This document shows, piece after piece, positions 1 through 8,521 of a stretch of 30,938 nt of DNA; position 1 is the first letter of the stretch, and each line of letters opens with the position of its first letter. The translations under genes and the position numbers were made by a program. The notes below the pieces were generated by a model, which was not told the origin of the DNA, searched no databases, and saw only the letters and a program-made list of their open reading frames with translations. Source of the DNA: a virus; the IMG/VR virus record IMGVR_UViG_3300007735_000599, positions 1-30,938 of that record, one strand, 5' to 3'.

Positions 1-92
1 AGAAACTTATTTGGTTTACTGCTGGACAGGTTTCAGTTGTAAGGCATCTTAAAGAGCAGCACAGGCTCCAAGAGGAAACTAAGTATGGCTAG
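1..92 (+). CDS. C-terminal end of an upstream gene (partial)
   Basis: A reading frame open from the left edge (first full codon at base 3) ends with TAG at 90-92 and overlaps the next gene's ATG by 8 nt. That is close to the overlap seen at the next junction (806-813), which supports a real gene end. The visible tail reads KLIWFTAGQVSVVRHLKEQH and continues with a charged stretch. I do not recognise the family. In T7 the genes before the portal include small tail or host-range proteins such as gp7.3, but nothing here proves that link. The other two forward frames close earlier, at 42 and 52. Confidence 0.45.
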   Translation, partial: KLIWFTAGQVSVVRHLKEQHRLQEETKYG

Positions 93-813
93 TAACAGCT
101 CACTTAATTCAGTTCTTTCTATCCTTGGCGTCGTTGGCGCTGGTGTTGCTGCTTATCAAGGCTTTCGTGCTGCTGAAGATCGGGCAAATCAATTTCGCGC
201 TCAACAAGAACAAGCTGCAAGGCAATATGGTTTAGCTCAGCAAGCAACTGAAAACCAAACTCGACTGGTTAACGAACAAATTGCAAACCTTCGTGCCAGT
301 CTTGCTCAGCGTCAAAAGGAATTTGAGGCTTCTCAAGCTGCTTACACTCAGCAAGCTGAATCTAGCCGTCAACAATTAGAGCAATCTAGAACTGCTTCTA
401 CTGCTCAGTTGGCTGCCATGCGTGAATCTGCTGCTGAACAAAGTCGTCAGATGCAAGCACAACTTACTTCTCAACAGGCTGCTCAAGAAGCTCAATTAGG
501 TATTGCTCGTCAGCAGTTAACTTCATATCAAACTCAAGCTGCTTCGATGCAAGAGCAAGCTCAAATTGCTCGCCAAACAGCAGAGCAACAGATGGCTCAA
601 CAACGGACTGCATCTGCAGCAATGTTTCAACAACAAAAGATTACGTCTGCAATTCAACAGCAACGTTCTGCAGCTCCTGCTGTTGGTAGCCGTGTACGTC
701 AACGTGCTGGCACTCCTGCTGCACTGCGTACTAGTTTGGAGATACAATCACCTGTTGCCGGTCTTGGGATCGGAGCAGGTACACCTAACGCGACTGGTGG
801 TTTGAATGTCTAA
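85..813 (+). CDS. Gln/Ala-rich coiled-coil protein, putative internal or tail virion component
   Basis: This 242-residue protein has a short hydrophobic glycine-rich segment near the N terminus (about residues 8-24, SILGVVGAGVAAY). It is followed by a long helical region rich in Gln, Ala, Arg and Glu (about residues 25-195; roughly one residue in five of the whole protein is Gln) and a Gly/Pro/Thr-rich tail. This pattern suits a coiled coil. The ATG at 85 follows an AGAGGAAAC purine stretch at a suitable distance. The last 8 nt overlap the portal start. The motif AAYQ..RAAE (residues 22-30) recurs in the gp14-like internal protein at 8521. Position before the portal matches the T7 gp6.7/gp7.3 area, so a minor virion protein is the best guess, by inference only. 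Confidence 0.75.
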   Translation: MASNSSLNSVLSILGVVGAGVAAYQGFRAAEDRANQFRAQQEQAARQYGLAQQATENQTRLVNEQIANLRASLAQRQKEFEASQAAYTQQAESSRQQLEQSRTASTAQLAAMRESAAEQSRQMQAQLTSQQAAQEAQLGIARQQLTSYQTQAASMQEQAQIARQTAEQQMAQQRTASAAMFQQQKITSAIQQQRSAAPAVGSRVRQRAGTPAALRTSLEIQSPVAGLGIGAGTPNATGGLNV

Positions 814-2404
814 TGCTGCGGCTCGTTATTCGGCACTAGAGCCGGAGAAGACTATTTACCTAGATCGGGCTATTGAGTGCAGTAAGTACACTCTGCCGAC
901 TCTCATTACCGAAAACGACCGCAGTACTGGTAAAAACCTTTACACCAAGATCCAAACTACCTACCAAGGTCTTGGTGCTCGTGGCGTTAATAACCTGGCT
1001 AGCAAGCTGCTGATTGCTTTGCTACCTCCCAATCAAGCTTTCTTCCGTCTATCTGTAGACGACATGAAGCTGAAGCGGGAACTTGAAAACTACAAGGAAC
1101 TGCAATCAGAATTTGATCAACAACTGGCTTTGATGGAACGCGCAGTGATGCGTGATATTGAAGAGTCTGGTGATCGCACTGCTTTATTTGAAGCTCTTAA
1201 GCATTTGATTATTGGTGGTAACGCCCTGCTGTATGTCGCTGAGAGTGGCACTAGGGTTTATCCGCTGAAATCTTTTGTTCTTAACCGTGACCCTGAAGGA
1301 AACATCCTTGAGGTTGTGGTGCGTGAGGAAGTCAACCCTGATGTTCTTCCTGAAAAGATCGCACCTAAAAATGCAGAGGGTAAGTTTGTAGATAAAACTG
1401 TTTTCCTTTACACCCACGTCAAATGGGATTACAAAGCTGACCGGTGTAACTGGTATCAAGAAGCTTACGGTAAAACGATTAGTAAGCCTGGCTCTGTCCC
1501 TATTGAAAAGAGTCCTTGGATTCCCCTCCGTATGTTCCGTGTGGCTCATGAAGCCTACGGTCGTGGCTATTGCGAAGAACTTCTTGGTGACCTTAAGAGC
1601 CTTGAGTATCTCTCTAAAGCAATCGTTGAGGGTTCTGCGGCTGCAGCCAAGATCATCTTCCTCTGCAAGCCAAACGGTACAACTCGCCCTGACGCTCTTG
1701 CTCGGGCTGCCAATGGATCAATTGTTGCAGGCGATCCAAATGATGTGGCTCCTTTGCAAATGCAAAAGCAGGCAGACCTTACAGTTGCTCTCAACACCAT
1801 TGCTCGTATTGAACAGCGACTAAGCTTTGCGTTCTTGCTCAACAGTGCCATTCAAGCTGGTACTTCAGGCCGAGACCGTGTGACGGCTGAAGAGATTCGT
1901 ATGGTGGCTCAAGAGCTTGAAGCTGGTTTGGGTGGTATCTACAGCATCCTCAGTGTTGAGATGCAACTTCCGCTGGTGAACCGCAAGATGGCTCTCATGG
2001 AGCGTCAGGGTCGTTTACCCAAGCTTCCTAAAGATGTTGTGAAACCTCAGATCACTACTGGTCTTGACGCTCTTGGACGCGGTAACGACAAAGCCAAACT
2101 GATTGAGTTCCTGCAAACAATTGCTGGCACTCTCGGTCCTGAGGTCATGGCTAAATTTGTTAACAGCCGTGAGTTGATTACCCGCCTTGCTGCTTCTGAT
2201 GGTCTTGATACTTACAAGTTGATTAAATCAGACGAGGATCTCATGGCTGAAGAACAACAGCAAGCTATGATGATGCAGCAACAAATGGCCGCGCAAGATC
2301 CTAATAATGATCCTGCTAAACAGGCCGCTCTCGTTAAAGCTGAAAATGACTCAATCCGGGCAAGTCAAGAAGTCGCTGGTGGAGGAGCCCCTGGAGGCTT
2401 CTGA
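806..2404 (+). CDS. Portal protein (T7 gp8-like head-tail connector)
   Basis: At 532 residues this is the size of T7-type portals. The N terminus (YSALEPEKTIYLDRAIECSK, residues 8-27) and the following TLPTLITEND and GVNNLASKLLIALLPPNQAFF segments are typical of the family. The C terminus is Met/Gln-rich (EEQQQAMMMQQQMAAQ), as in other T7-like portals. The protein forms the dodecameric ring at one capsid vertex through which DNA enters and leaves, and it binds scaffold, terminase and the gp11-like tail tube. The ATG at 806 overlaps the previous gene by 8 nt, so translation is probably coupled. The C-terminal end overlaps the next small gene in another frame. The order portal, scaffold, capsid leaves little doubt about the call. 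Confidence 0.96.
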   Translation: MSNAAARYSALEPEKTIYLDRAIECSKYTLPTLITENDRSTGKNLYTKIQTTYQGLGARGVNNLASKLLIALLPPNQAFFRLSVDDMKLKRELENYKELQSEFDQQLALMERAVMRDIEESGDRTALFEALKHLIIGGNALLYVAESGTRVYPLKSFVLNRDPEGNILEVVVREEVNPDVLPEKIAPKNAEGKFVDKTVFLYTHVKWDYKADRCNWYQEAYGKTISKPGSVPIEKSPWIPLRMFRVAHEAYGRGYCEELLGDLKSLEYLSKAIVEGSAAAAKIIFLCKPNGTTRPDALARAANGSIVAGDPNDVAPLQMQKQADLTVALNTIARIEQRLSFAFLLNSAIQAGTSGRDRVTAEEIRMVAQELEAGLGGIYSILSVEMQLPLVNRKMALMERQGRLPKLPKDVVKPQITTGLDALGRGNDKAKLIEFLQTIAGTLGPEVMAKFVNSRELITRLAASDGLDTYKLIKSDEDLMAEEQQQAMMMQQQMAAQDPNNDPAKQAALVKAENDSIRASQEVAGGGAPGGF

Positions 2405-2558
2405 AGCTCCTAAGAAAGCTGAGCCTAAGTCCAAGATGGACGCATTGATCGAAGAACTGAAGGCTAGTAAGCCTGCGGTTTACGAACAGTATGTGGCTGC
2501 TGCAAAAGCAAAACGTCCTGTTTGGATCTATCCTGATCTGACCGTTCGTATTGGTTGA
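2346..2558 (+). CDS. Small Lys/Glu/Ala-rich protein between portal and scaffold
   Basis: A frame of 70 residues starts at ATG 2346 inside the portal gene and ends at TGA 2558, 2 nt before the scaffold ATG. The C-terminal half (MDALIEELKASKPAVYEQYV and onward to a WIYPDL motif) looks like an ordered helical domain. The N-terminal part is charged and would be flexible. The start is uncertain. ATG 2346 has no clear ribosome binding site, and ATG 2436 inside the frame would give a 40-residue protein lying after the portal stop. It fills a gap that would otherwise be about 155 nt without coding sequence. Function unknown; the position suggests a capsid assembly accessory. Confidence 0.65.
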   Translation: MTQSGQVKKSLVEEPLEASEAPKKAEPKSKMDALIEELKASKPAVYEQYVAAAKAKRPVWIYPDLTVRIG

Positions 2559-2560
2559 TT

Positions 2561-3184
2561 ATGGAAGTCATTGCTGACAATTTCCTGTCTCAAGAGACGG
2601 GTCCTTATAGCGAGCAAGATCTTCAAGCTCTTCAAGAGTCTGAACAACAAGACCAGAAAGAAGAACTTATTGGTGGCAAATTTAAAAGCCCTGATGATCT
2701 TCTAAAGGCTTACCAAGAGCTTGAGAAAAAGCTTAGTAACCGTACTGGTTATGAAAAAGCCGAGGAACAACCTGAGGTTGAAGAAGACCAAACTGCTGAA
2801 GAACCAGTAACTCTGTCTCAAGAACAAGAAGCCACCATTCTGGAAAGCATTGGTGGTGAAGAGAACTTCACTGCAGTTCAACAGTGGGCTAAGGAAAACC
2901 TTGAAGCTGGTGAGCTTGAGGCTTACAACCGTGAAGTCAATAGCGGTGACTACTACCGAGCTCGTAACGCACTGCAATCCTTGTATTACGCCTTCCAAGA
3001 CAACACTGGCTACGAACCTGAATTAATTGGTGGAAAACTTTCTGCAAATAGCAGTGATGTGTTCCGTTCAAGCCAAGAAGTTATGGCTGCTATGAGCGAT
3101 CCTCGGTATTTGAATGATCCTGCTTATACCGAAGACGTTCAAAATAAGCTGATTCGTAGCGACGTACTTGGTCCTAGGGGTTAA
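2561..3184 (+). CDS. Capsid assembly scaffolding protein (T7 gp9-like)
   Basis: This acidic protein of 207 residues is rich in Glu and Gln. An early IGGKFKSPDDLLKAYQELEK motif (about residues 37-56) is characteristic of phage scaffold proteins. The C-terminal part, with FRSSQEVMAAMSDPRYLNDP near residues 168-187, corresponds to the conserved helical end of T7 gp9 that contacts the capsid protein. It organises capsid subunits around the portal and leaves during maturation. ATG 2561 is preferred to the TTG six bases upstream. It sits directly between portal and capsid genes, as in T7. The poly-acidic middle (residues 65-82, EEQPEVEEDQTAEEP) is probably disordered. Confidence 0.93.
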   Translation: MEVIADNFLSQETGPYSEQDLQALQESEQQDQKEELIGGKFKSPDDLLKAYQELEKKLSNRTGYEKAEEQPEVEEDQTAEEPVTLSQEQEATILESIGGEENFTAVQQWAKENLEAGELEAYNREVNSGDYYRARNALQSLYYAFQDNTGYEPELIGGKLSANSSDVFRSSQEVMAAMSDPRYLNDPAYTEDVQNKLIRSDVLGPRG

Positions 3185-3193
3185 TATTTCATT

Positions 3194-3257
3194 AGCGAAC
3201 GTAAACATTGTTGCCGCTGAGGCGATAACAACAGTGATATGCGAGCGCCCGTAAACA
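3194..3257 (+). promoter_or_regulatory. 50-bp-spaced direct repeat flanking a hairpin before the capsid gene
   Basis: The 14-mer AGCGAACGTAAACA (3194-3207) recurs as AGCGCCCGTAAACA (3244-3257), exactly 50 bp downstream with two mismatches. Between them lies a hairpin with 10-nt arms: TTGTTGCCGC (3208-3217), loop TGAG, GCGATAACAA (3222-3231), with one mismatch and one G-T pair. No T tract follows, so it is not an intrinsic terminator. T7 places a strong phage promoter and an RNase III site before gene 10. The CCCGTAA core also resembles the end of the promoter reported for phage Syn5 RNA polymerase (as I recall it, ATTGGGCACCCGTAA). Promoter and processing-site roles are inference. Confidence 0.45.
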
Positions 3258-3279
3258 GTTCTAACTAACCTTACTAACG

Positions 3280-4692
3280 ATGCCCGACCTTAACGCATCT
3301 CTTAGCCGGTTGGGGAGTATTAATGGCGTTCAGTACAACGCTGGCTCTGCCTCCGGTAACTTCGAGCGTGAAAGCTCTAACTTCCTCAAGATCTTCTCTG
3401 GCGAAGTTCTGACCACTTTTAACCGTGAGACGATCTTCAAAGATCTGACCATGAAGCGCACCATTTCTTCGGGCAAGAGCGCAAGCTTCCCGATCACTGG
3501 TCGTTTCTCCAGTCGCTACCACCGTCCTGGTGACTTCATCACCGGTCAAGGTAACAAAGGCATGATCGGCGAAAAGATCATCACCATTGATGACCTGCTG
3601 ATCGCTGATGCTTCCATCTATGACCTGGATGAAGCCAAACTGCACTGGGATGTTCGTTCGATCTATTCGACTGAACTGGGCCGCGCTCTGGCTCGTGCCT
3701 ATGACCAGCGCCTTGCTCGCACTCTACTGTCTGCTACTGAGTCCGACGGTCGTATCAAGGACTGGGATTCCAAGCGTTTCCAGCTGAACAACGGTACTGT
3801 TGCTTCTATTTCTGGCAACGTCGTTACCATGAGTGCCAACTTCCAAACTGCTGAACTTGGTTTCTTTGCAGTTGGTGAAGTTATCTACGGTGAGACTTCT
3901 GGTAACTATGGTGTGATCACCACCGCTCCTACCAACGCTGCTGCTACCTTCACCATCAACCCCATTGGTTCGATTGGTACCGGTACTAACGTCACGTTTG
4001 CAGTGGGTGAGCGTCTGTTCGTTCTGAACTCGATGCCTGGTGGTACTTCCTTCACCGGTATTGACCTGAACGGTGCTGCTAGCCGTACTGCTCGTGGCAA
4101 CCTGATTGTTGAGAACCTGTTCAAAGCTTGTCAGGCTCTCGATGAAAAGGATGCTCCCAAGGAAGGTCGCGTGTGCGTTCTGAGCCCTGGTGCTTACTAC
4201 GACGTGCTGACTTCTGACCGTGCCATTAACACCGATTTCAACAGCGGTACTGGTAACGGTTCATATAAAGCCAACAGTGTGGGTAGTGTGGCTGGCTTCC
4301 AGCTGCTGACCTCCAACCACCTGGGTATCAACAGCTATACCTCTAACCAGACCTACGTTGGTCAATCCAACCAGTCTGCTGTGACCCGTGGTGAGCGTCC
4401 TAACTACATCAACGGTCGTGACGGTTCCGATGGTCAAGCTGCCAACGGCACCTACGATTACTACCAAGATGAGCAGGGCAACACCTCGTCCATCGCTAAC
4501 TGCTTCGGCCTGTGCTTCACCAAAGAAGCCGTGGGTACCGTGGCTCTGAAGGACGTGTCGATGCAGATGACTGGCTCTGAGTACAAGGCCATGACTCAAA
4601 GCACCATGATGGTCGCTAGCTATGCCGTGGGTCACGGTATCCTGCGCCCTGAGTGTGCTGTGAGCCTGCTGCACGATGGTGCTCCTTATTGA
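3280..4692 (+). CDS. Major capsid protein (T7 gp10-like) with an inserted beta-rich segment
   Basis: The N-terminal half (FLKIFSGEVLTTFNRETIFK near residues 35-54, then SGKSASFPITGRFSSRYHRPGD and the DDLLIADASIYDLDEAKLHWD region) and the C-terminal end are those of T7-like HK97-fold capsid proteins. The length, 470 residues, is well above the 345 of T7 gp10A. The extra length is mainly a Thr/Gly/Val-rich stretch at about residues 172-255 containing GEVIYGETSGNYGVIT, plus a Gly/Asn/Tyr-rich stretch at about 350-400. Both would be expected as surface or loop insertions. The gene is flanked by its own upstream repeat and hairpin and a downstream terminator, so it can be expressed at a high level apart from its neighbours. 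GC content at third positions looks higher than in the adjacent genes, fitting a highly translated gene. Confidence 0.96.
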   Translation: MPDLNASLSRLGSINGVQYNAGSASGNFERESSNFLKIFSGEVLTTFNRETIFKDLTMKRTISSGKSASFPITGRFSSRYHRPGDFITGQGNKGMIGEKIITIDDLLIADASIYDLDEAKLHWDVRSIYSTELGRALARAYDQRLARTLLSATESDGRIKDWDSKRFQLNNGTVASISGNVVTMSANFQTAELGFFAVGEVIYGETSGNYGVITTAPTNAAATFTINPIGSIGTGTNVTFAVGERLFVLNSMPGGTSFTGIDLNGAASRTARGNLIVENLFKACQALDEKDAPKEGRVCVLSPGAYYDVLTSDRAINTDFNSGTGNGSYKANSVGSVAGFQLLTSNHLGINSYTSNQTYVGQSNQSAVTRGERPNYINGRDGSDGQAANGTYDYYQDEQGNTSSIANCFGLCFTKEAVGTVALKDVSMQMTGSEYKAMTQSTMMVASYAVGHGILRPECAVSLLHDGAPY

Positions 4693-4712
4693 TTAACTAG
4701 CTTCTAGTTAAT
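4692..4712 (+). repeat. Perfect 9-bp inverted repeat at the capsid gene stop
   Basis: ATTAACTAG (4692-4700), loop CTT, CTAGTTAAT (4704-4712) begins at the last base of the capsid stop codon. It lies 13 bp before the intrinsic terminator. It is AT-rich, so it could stabilise the 3' end of the capsid transcript or be an operator. No function can be assigned from sequence. Confidence 0.6.
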
Positions 4713-4725
4713 TACCAATACAATG

Positions 4726-4754
4726 GGGGGAGGCAGAAATGTTTCCCCCTTTTT
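4726..4754 (+). terminator. Intrinsic terminator after the capsid gene
   Basis: The stem GGGGGAGGC (4726-4734) pairs with GTTTCCCCC (4741-4749) through seven Watson-Crick and two G-T pairs, with a 6-nt loop AGAAAT. TTTTT follows (4750-4754). The position matches the T7 terminator between genes 10 and 11, which lowers tail gene expression relative to capsid protein. The stem also holds a GGAGG followed by ATG 4739, see findings. Confidence 0.85.
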
Positions 4755-4763
4755 GTTGCAATA

Positions 4764-5402
4764 ATGGCGACTAGTAAACTCAGCGCAGTTAACACTCTTC
4801 TCGCCATTATTGGTGAGGCACCTGTAAATAGCCTTAATGCTCCTTTGACTGGTGACGCAAGTTTGGCAGAGCGTACTCTGGATGAAGTAAGCCGTGAGGT
4901 TCAAGGAGCTGGGTGGTCTTGGAACACGATGCTGTATGACTCCATTCCTCTGGACGCTTCTACAGGCCAATCCCAGCTTCCTAGCAACACCCTTGCTGTT
5001 CGGTTCAATCCGATTTCCTATCCATCTCAAAGGTTTGTTCTACGCGGCATTAGGCTTTTTGATCGCGTTAGGAACTCATATGACTTGAGAGGTAGTCTTG
5101 GTGTTTCAGTTACTGGTGGTACTAGTGATCTTATAGCTGAAATTGTTGAAGAACTTGATTGGGACAGCATTCCTGAAACTGGTCGTCGCTACATCATGAT
5201 CCGTGCTGGTCGGATGTTTGCTAATCGAGCTGTGACTTCTGCAAGTCTTGAGACTTATACAAGAGATGATGAAGAGAACGCTTTGAAAATTTTGAAGCGT
5301 ACTGAGGACATGGCTCAAAACTACAACTTCATCAGCGGTCCTGACGATATGTATGGTGGCCGTGTGATTACTAACTTTGGTCCTGATATTCTGAGCCGCT
5401 GA
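4764..5402 (+). CDS. Tail tubular protein A (T7 gp11-like adaptor)
   Basis: The 212-residue protein has the family N terminus (LSAVNTLLAIIGEAPVNSL, residues 6-24), then SLAERTLDEVSREVQGAGWSWNT near residues 33-55, both hallmarks of gp11-type adaptors. It forms the ring that joins portal to nozzle and provides fibre attachment sites. Length is close to T7 gp11 (196 residues). It starts 10 nt after the terminator T tract and ends in a TGATG overlap with the gp12-like gene. The only GGAGG nearby is 31 nt upstream inside the terminator stem, so initiation seems to use no ordinary Shine-Dalgarno. Confidence 0.94.
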   Translation: MATSKLSAVNTLLAIIGEAPVNSLNAPLTGDASLAERTLDEVSREVQGAGWSWNTMLYDSIPLDASTGQSQLPSNTLAVRFNPISYPSQRFVLRGIRLFDRVRNSYDLRGSLGVSVTGGTSDLIAEIVEELDWDSIPETGRRYIMIRAGRMFANRAVTSASLETYTRDDEENALKILKRTEDMAQNYNFISGPDDMYGGRVITNFGPDILSR

Positions 5403-8400
5403 TGTCACGAGAACTTTTTAGCCAAATCATTGGTCCTTTAAACAAGGGCGTTAACCAGCAAGCCGATAGCTTTGTGCTGCCTGGTTTTGCAAAAGTTCTT
5501 GAGAACGCTAATTGCGATCTTGTAGAAGGGCTTAAAAAACGTCTTGGTTCTGTGCCTGTAAAACGTATTGATACGCTGACTAAGAACGCTGGCGGCTTGT
5601 CACTGACAAACCCAATCAAGTGGAATGAGGCTTGGGTTTTTGTTTACAACCGCAGTAGTAGTGAACGATTTATTCTGGTCATTGCTGACGATAGCCGCAC
5701 CGTATCCCGTACTGGGAATATTACTAGTGGTTCTGCTGTGGTGACTTCTGTAAGTTCCATGACAGATTTGTTTGTCGGAGCTGGTGTAACAGGTAGTGGT
5801 GTACCTAGCGGAACGACCATTGTTGATATTGATACTGCTGGCTCTCGCATCACTCTCAGCAAAAATGCAACTGCTACGACGACTGGTGTAACTCTTACTG
5901 TTGAATCTAGTTACACCTTTGTTAGTGGCATTTCCAATGTTGAACCAATCAGTGGGATCCTTCCTACCGTTGTTCCTGTTGAGCAAACTTTTTCTAACAT
6001 CAGCTCCACCAATCTTGGCTACCTTCGTGGATCTGGTCGTGCTCGGGATCGTTTTAGGGCTACGTCATTCCAAGATTATGTGTTCGTAACCAATATCCAG
6101 AAAAAGGTTGCATACGACTCAACTGAAACTCTGACTCGTTACAACATCGGCAGTATCAGCAGCACCTATCGCCCCACTAAAGCTCAAGTGTGGGTCAAGC
6201 TGGTTGATTACGACACAATGTATGAGGTTAACGTTGAGCTTGATAACGGAGATATTATCAGTGGTCATTATTTGACTCCTTCACTAACTGATGCTGGTGG
6301 CAATACAAACGTTGTTAGCTCTGAAGATATTGCAGCTCGACTGGTTAGTTTTACTGAAACTATTACTGGCACTACCTCTACTGGTAGTTCAACTATCACA
6401 AGTATTACAGCTGCTGATATCAAAAAAGTATTTCCTGGTGAACTAGTTAGCGGTTCTCATATTCCAGCTAATACGTTTGTTGGTTCAGTAAATACAGTTG
6501 CCAATACTTTTACGTTAGTTAACGAAGCAGGTGCAGCTGTTAATGCTACAAACAACGGAACTGTTACCATTACCCTTGGCGATGGTCTTGATCAAGTTGA
6601 TATTAATAATCAACTAACGTTTGATGTTCAGGGCTCTCAAATTTTGATTGGACTTACCAGCTCCTCTCGTTATTTCAAAAGTGTTGTTGCTGCTGATGCT
6701 CGTGGCAATACTTTGATGGCTGGTTTTTCCAATCAAGTTACTAGCGTTACGGAACTGCCATCTACGTCTTGGGAAGGCTATACGGTGCTTGTAGCGCCTT
6801 CAGGAGCTTCTGATCAAAGCTCGTATTACCTTAAGTTCAACGCTGAAAACACCACCACTAACGGTACCTTTGGACGTGGTGTGTGGGAAGAAAGCTCTGG
6901 ATGGGGCGCTAGAGGGCTTTTAGATGACAACACAATGCCTCATGCGTTTGTCTATTACAGAAACGCTAGTGGCCTTGTAAGGTTTACGTTCCAGCCTTTT
7001 ACTGGTGCTGCTTACACAGACGGTAGTGTTTCTATTAATCTCCCAGGTTGGGAGCAGAGATTGGCTGGTGATGAAAATGAATTGCCTGGTCCTTCATTTA
7101 TTAATTACACAATTAATGATCTTGTTTTCTTTAAAAACCGTCTTGGCTTTGTCAGCGGTGAAAACGTTATTTTGAGTGAATCTGGAGCGTACTTTAACTT
7201 TTGGCAACAATCAGCACTTCAAGTTGTTGACAGTGATCCAATTGACCTGACTGCCATCAGCAACGATATTTCTGTATTGAACTATGCGCTGCAACAACAA
7301 GATGAATTGGTGTTGTTTTCTAACGAAAACCAGTTCCGTCTGTATTCAGGCGATAACGTGACGTTCAGTCCTGAAACAGCCTCTGTGGGTCGTATTAGTT
7401 CCATCAGTATGGAGTCAAAGGTCAAACCTGAACAAATTGGCCCCCAAGTATTGTTCCCTGTTAAAAACGGAGATTTCACTGGTTTCCAAACTTTTATTAC
7501 TACTGACCGTACCGTTGGTATCAACCTAGGTCAAACAGCTGTAATTACTGAAACTGTACCTAAGTACATTCCTAAAAATATTGATTCTCTTGCTGTAAGC
7601 CGTACTGATCAGTATTTGGTAGCTCTTAGTAAAGATGACCCAGACTCACTTTATGTATATCAATTTTTCTGGGAAGCCTCTAGTGGTTCTTTAACTAATA
7701 GACAAAACGCTTGGCATAAATGGACCTTTCCTAACAAGAATATTTATTGGTGCGACTTTGTTGAAGGTACTCTGTTCAAGCTTGTTAGCTACAACAACAG
7801 CGGAACTACTGAGTACTACATTGAAGGTATAAACGCCTCTAGACCGCCTCAAGACAGCGCTGAGTTGTTCCTGTTGGACCGTCAAATCTCTAGTTCAATT
7901 ACTACTGATATCGGTACGGCTAGCTTTAGCTACTCTGCTGCTACCAACAAAACGACTGTTACGCTGCCCTACAGGACTGTCAACACAAGTCAATTTGTCA
8001 TCATTAAACAAAACGCAGGCGATGCAAACGAAGCTAAAAAGCGTTGGGTCGTGGCTACTAATGTTCCGGCTGGTGTTACAAGTTTTGTTTGCGACAGCCT
8101 TGGTGATTTTTCAAGCAGCTCTTGGGTCTTTGGTGAGAAATTTACGTTTACTTACCAACCGCCTCAACTTATGCCGTATAGCAGAACAGCGACCGAGAAC
8201 ACTTTTATTGGTAATCGCACTGGTCGTCTGCAGCTGCGATATATGGATATTTATTACAACGATGCTCGCTACTTCACCGTTCAAGTCACTCCTTATTTCC
8301 GAGATACGGTGACCTATGAATTTGACCGTAGGGATCCTCTAAATGCCAACATCGTGATTAGCGAGGAAGAGCCGTTTGAGGAGGCTAAGTTCCGTGCTTA

Positions 8401-8521
8401 TATTCAAAGCAAGAACGACCAAGTTACAGTGGAGCTAGTGAACAACAGCATCGACCAGGCTAAGTTCATCGCTCTTGAATGGGCTGGTCTTTACTTTGAT
8501 GTAGCAAGGAAGTACGGCTGA
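5402..8521 (+). CDS. Tail tubular protein B (T7 gp12-like nozzle), enlarged
   Basis: The N terminus (QIIGPLNKGVNQQADSFVLP, residues 8-27) and later segments such as WEQRLAGDENELPGPSFINY and LTAISNDISVLNYALQQQDE are those of the T7-like nozzle protein that closes the tail and channels DNA. At 1039 residues it is about 245 longer than T7 gp12. Part of the excess is two related beta-rich modules, about residues 104-167 and 318-392. Each runs from a Gly-Ser-Thr turn through a [LF]xxGxxVxGSxxPxxT segment to a Thr/Val-rich strand. They interrupt the propeller-like core and may be exposed. TGATG overlaps couple it to both the gp11-like and gp14-like genes. Confidence 0.93.
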   Translation: MSRELFSQIIGPLNKGVNQQADSFVLPGFAKVLENANCDLVEGLKKRLGSVPVKRIDTLTKNAGGLSLTNPIKWNEAWVFVYNRSSSERFILVIADDSRTVSRTGNITSGSAVVTSVSSMTDLFVGAGVTGSGVPSGTTIVDIDTAGSRITLSKNATATTTGVTLTVESSYTFVSGISNVEPISGILPTVVPVEQTFSNISSTNLGYLRGSGRARDRFRATSFQDYVFVTNIQKKVAYDSTETLTRYNIGSISSTYRPTKAQVWVKLVDYDTMYEVNVELDNGDIISGHYLTPSLTDAGGNTNVVSSEDIAARLVSFTETITGTTSTGSSTITSITAADIKKVFPGELVSGSHIPANTFVGSVNTVANTFTLVNEAGAAVNATNNGTVTITLGDGLDQVDINNQLTFDVQGSQILIGLTSSSRYFKSVVAADARGNTLMAGFSNQVTSVTELPSTSWEGYTVLVAPSGASDQSSYYLKFNAENTTTNGTFGRGVWEESSGWGARGLLDDNTMPHAFVYYRNASGLVRFTFQPFTGAAYTDGSVSINLPGWEQRLAGDENELPGPSFINYTINDLVFFKNRLGFVSGENVILSESGAYFNFWQQSALQVVDSDPIDLTAISNDISVLNYALQQQDELVLFSNENQFRLYSGDNVTFSPETASVGRISSISMESKVKPEQIGPQVLFPVKNGDFTGFQTFITTDRTVGINLGQTAVITETVPKYIPKNIDSLAVSRTDQYLVALSKDDPDSLYVYQFFWEASSGSLTNRQNAWHKWTFPNKNIYWCDFVEGTLFKLVSYNNSGTTEYYIEGINASRPPQDSAELFLLDRQISSSITTDIGTASFSYSAATNKTTVTLPYRTVNTSQFVIIKQNAGDANEAKKRWVVATNVPAGVTSFVCDSLGDFSSSSWVFGEKFTFTYQPPQLMPYSRTATENTFIGNRTGRLQLRYMDIYYNDARYFTVQVTPYFRDTVTYEFDRRDPLNANIVISEEEPFEEAKFRAYIQSKNDQVTVELVNNSIDQAKFIALEWAGLYFDVARKYG

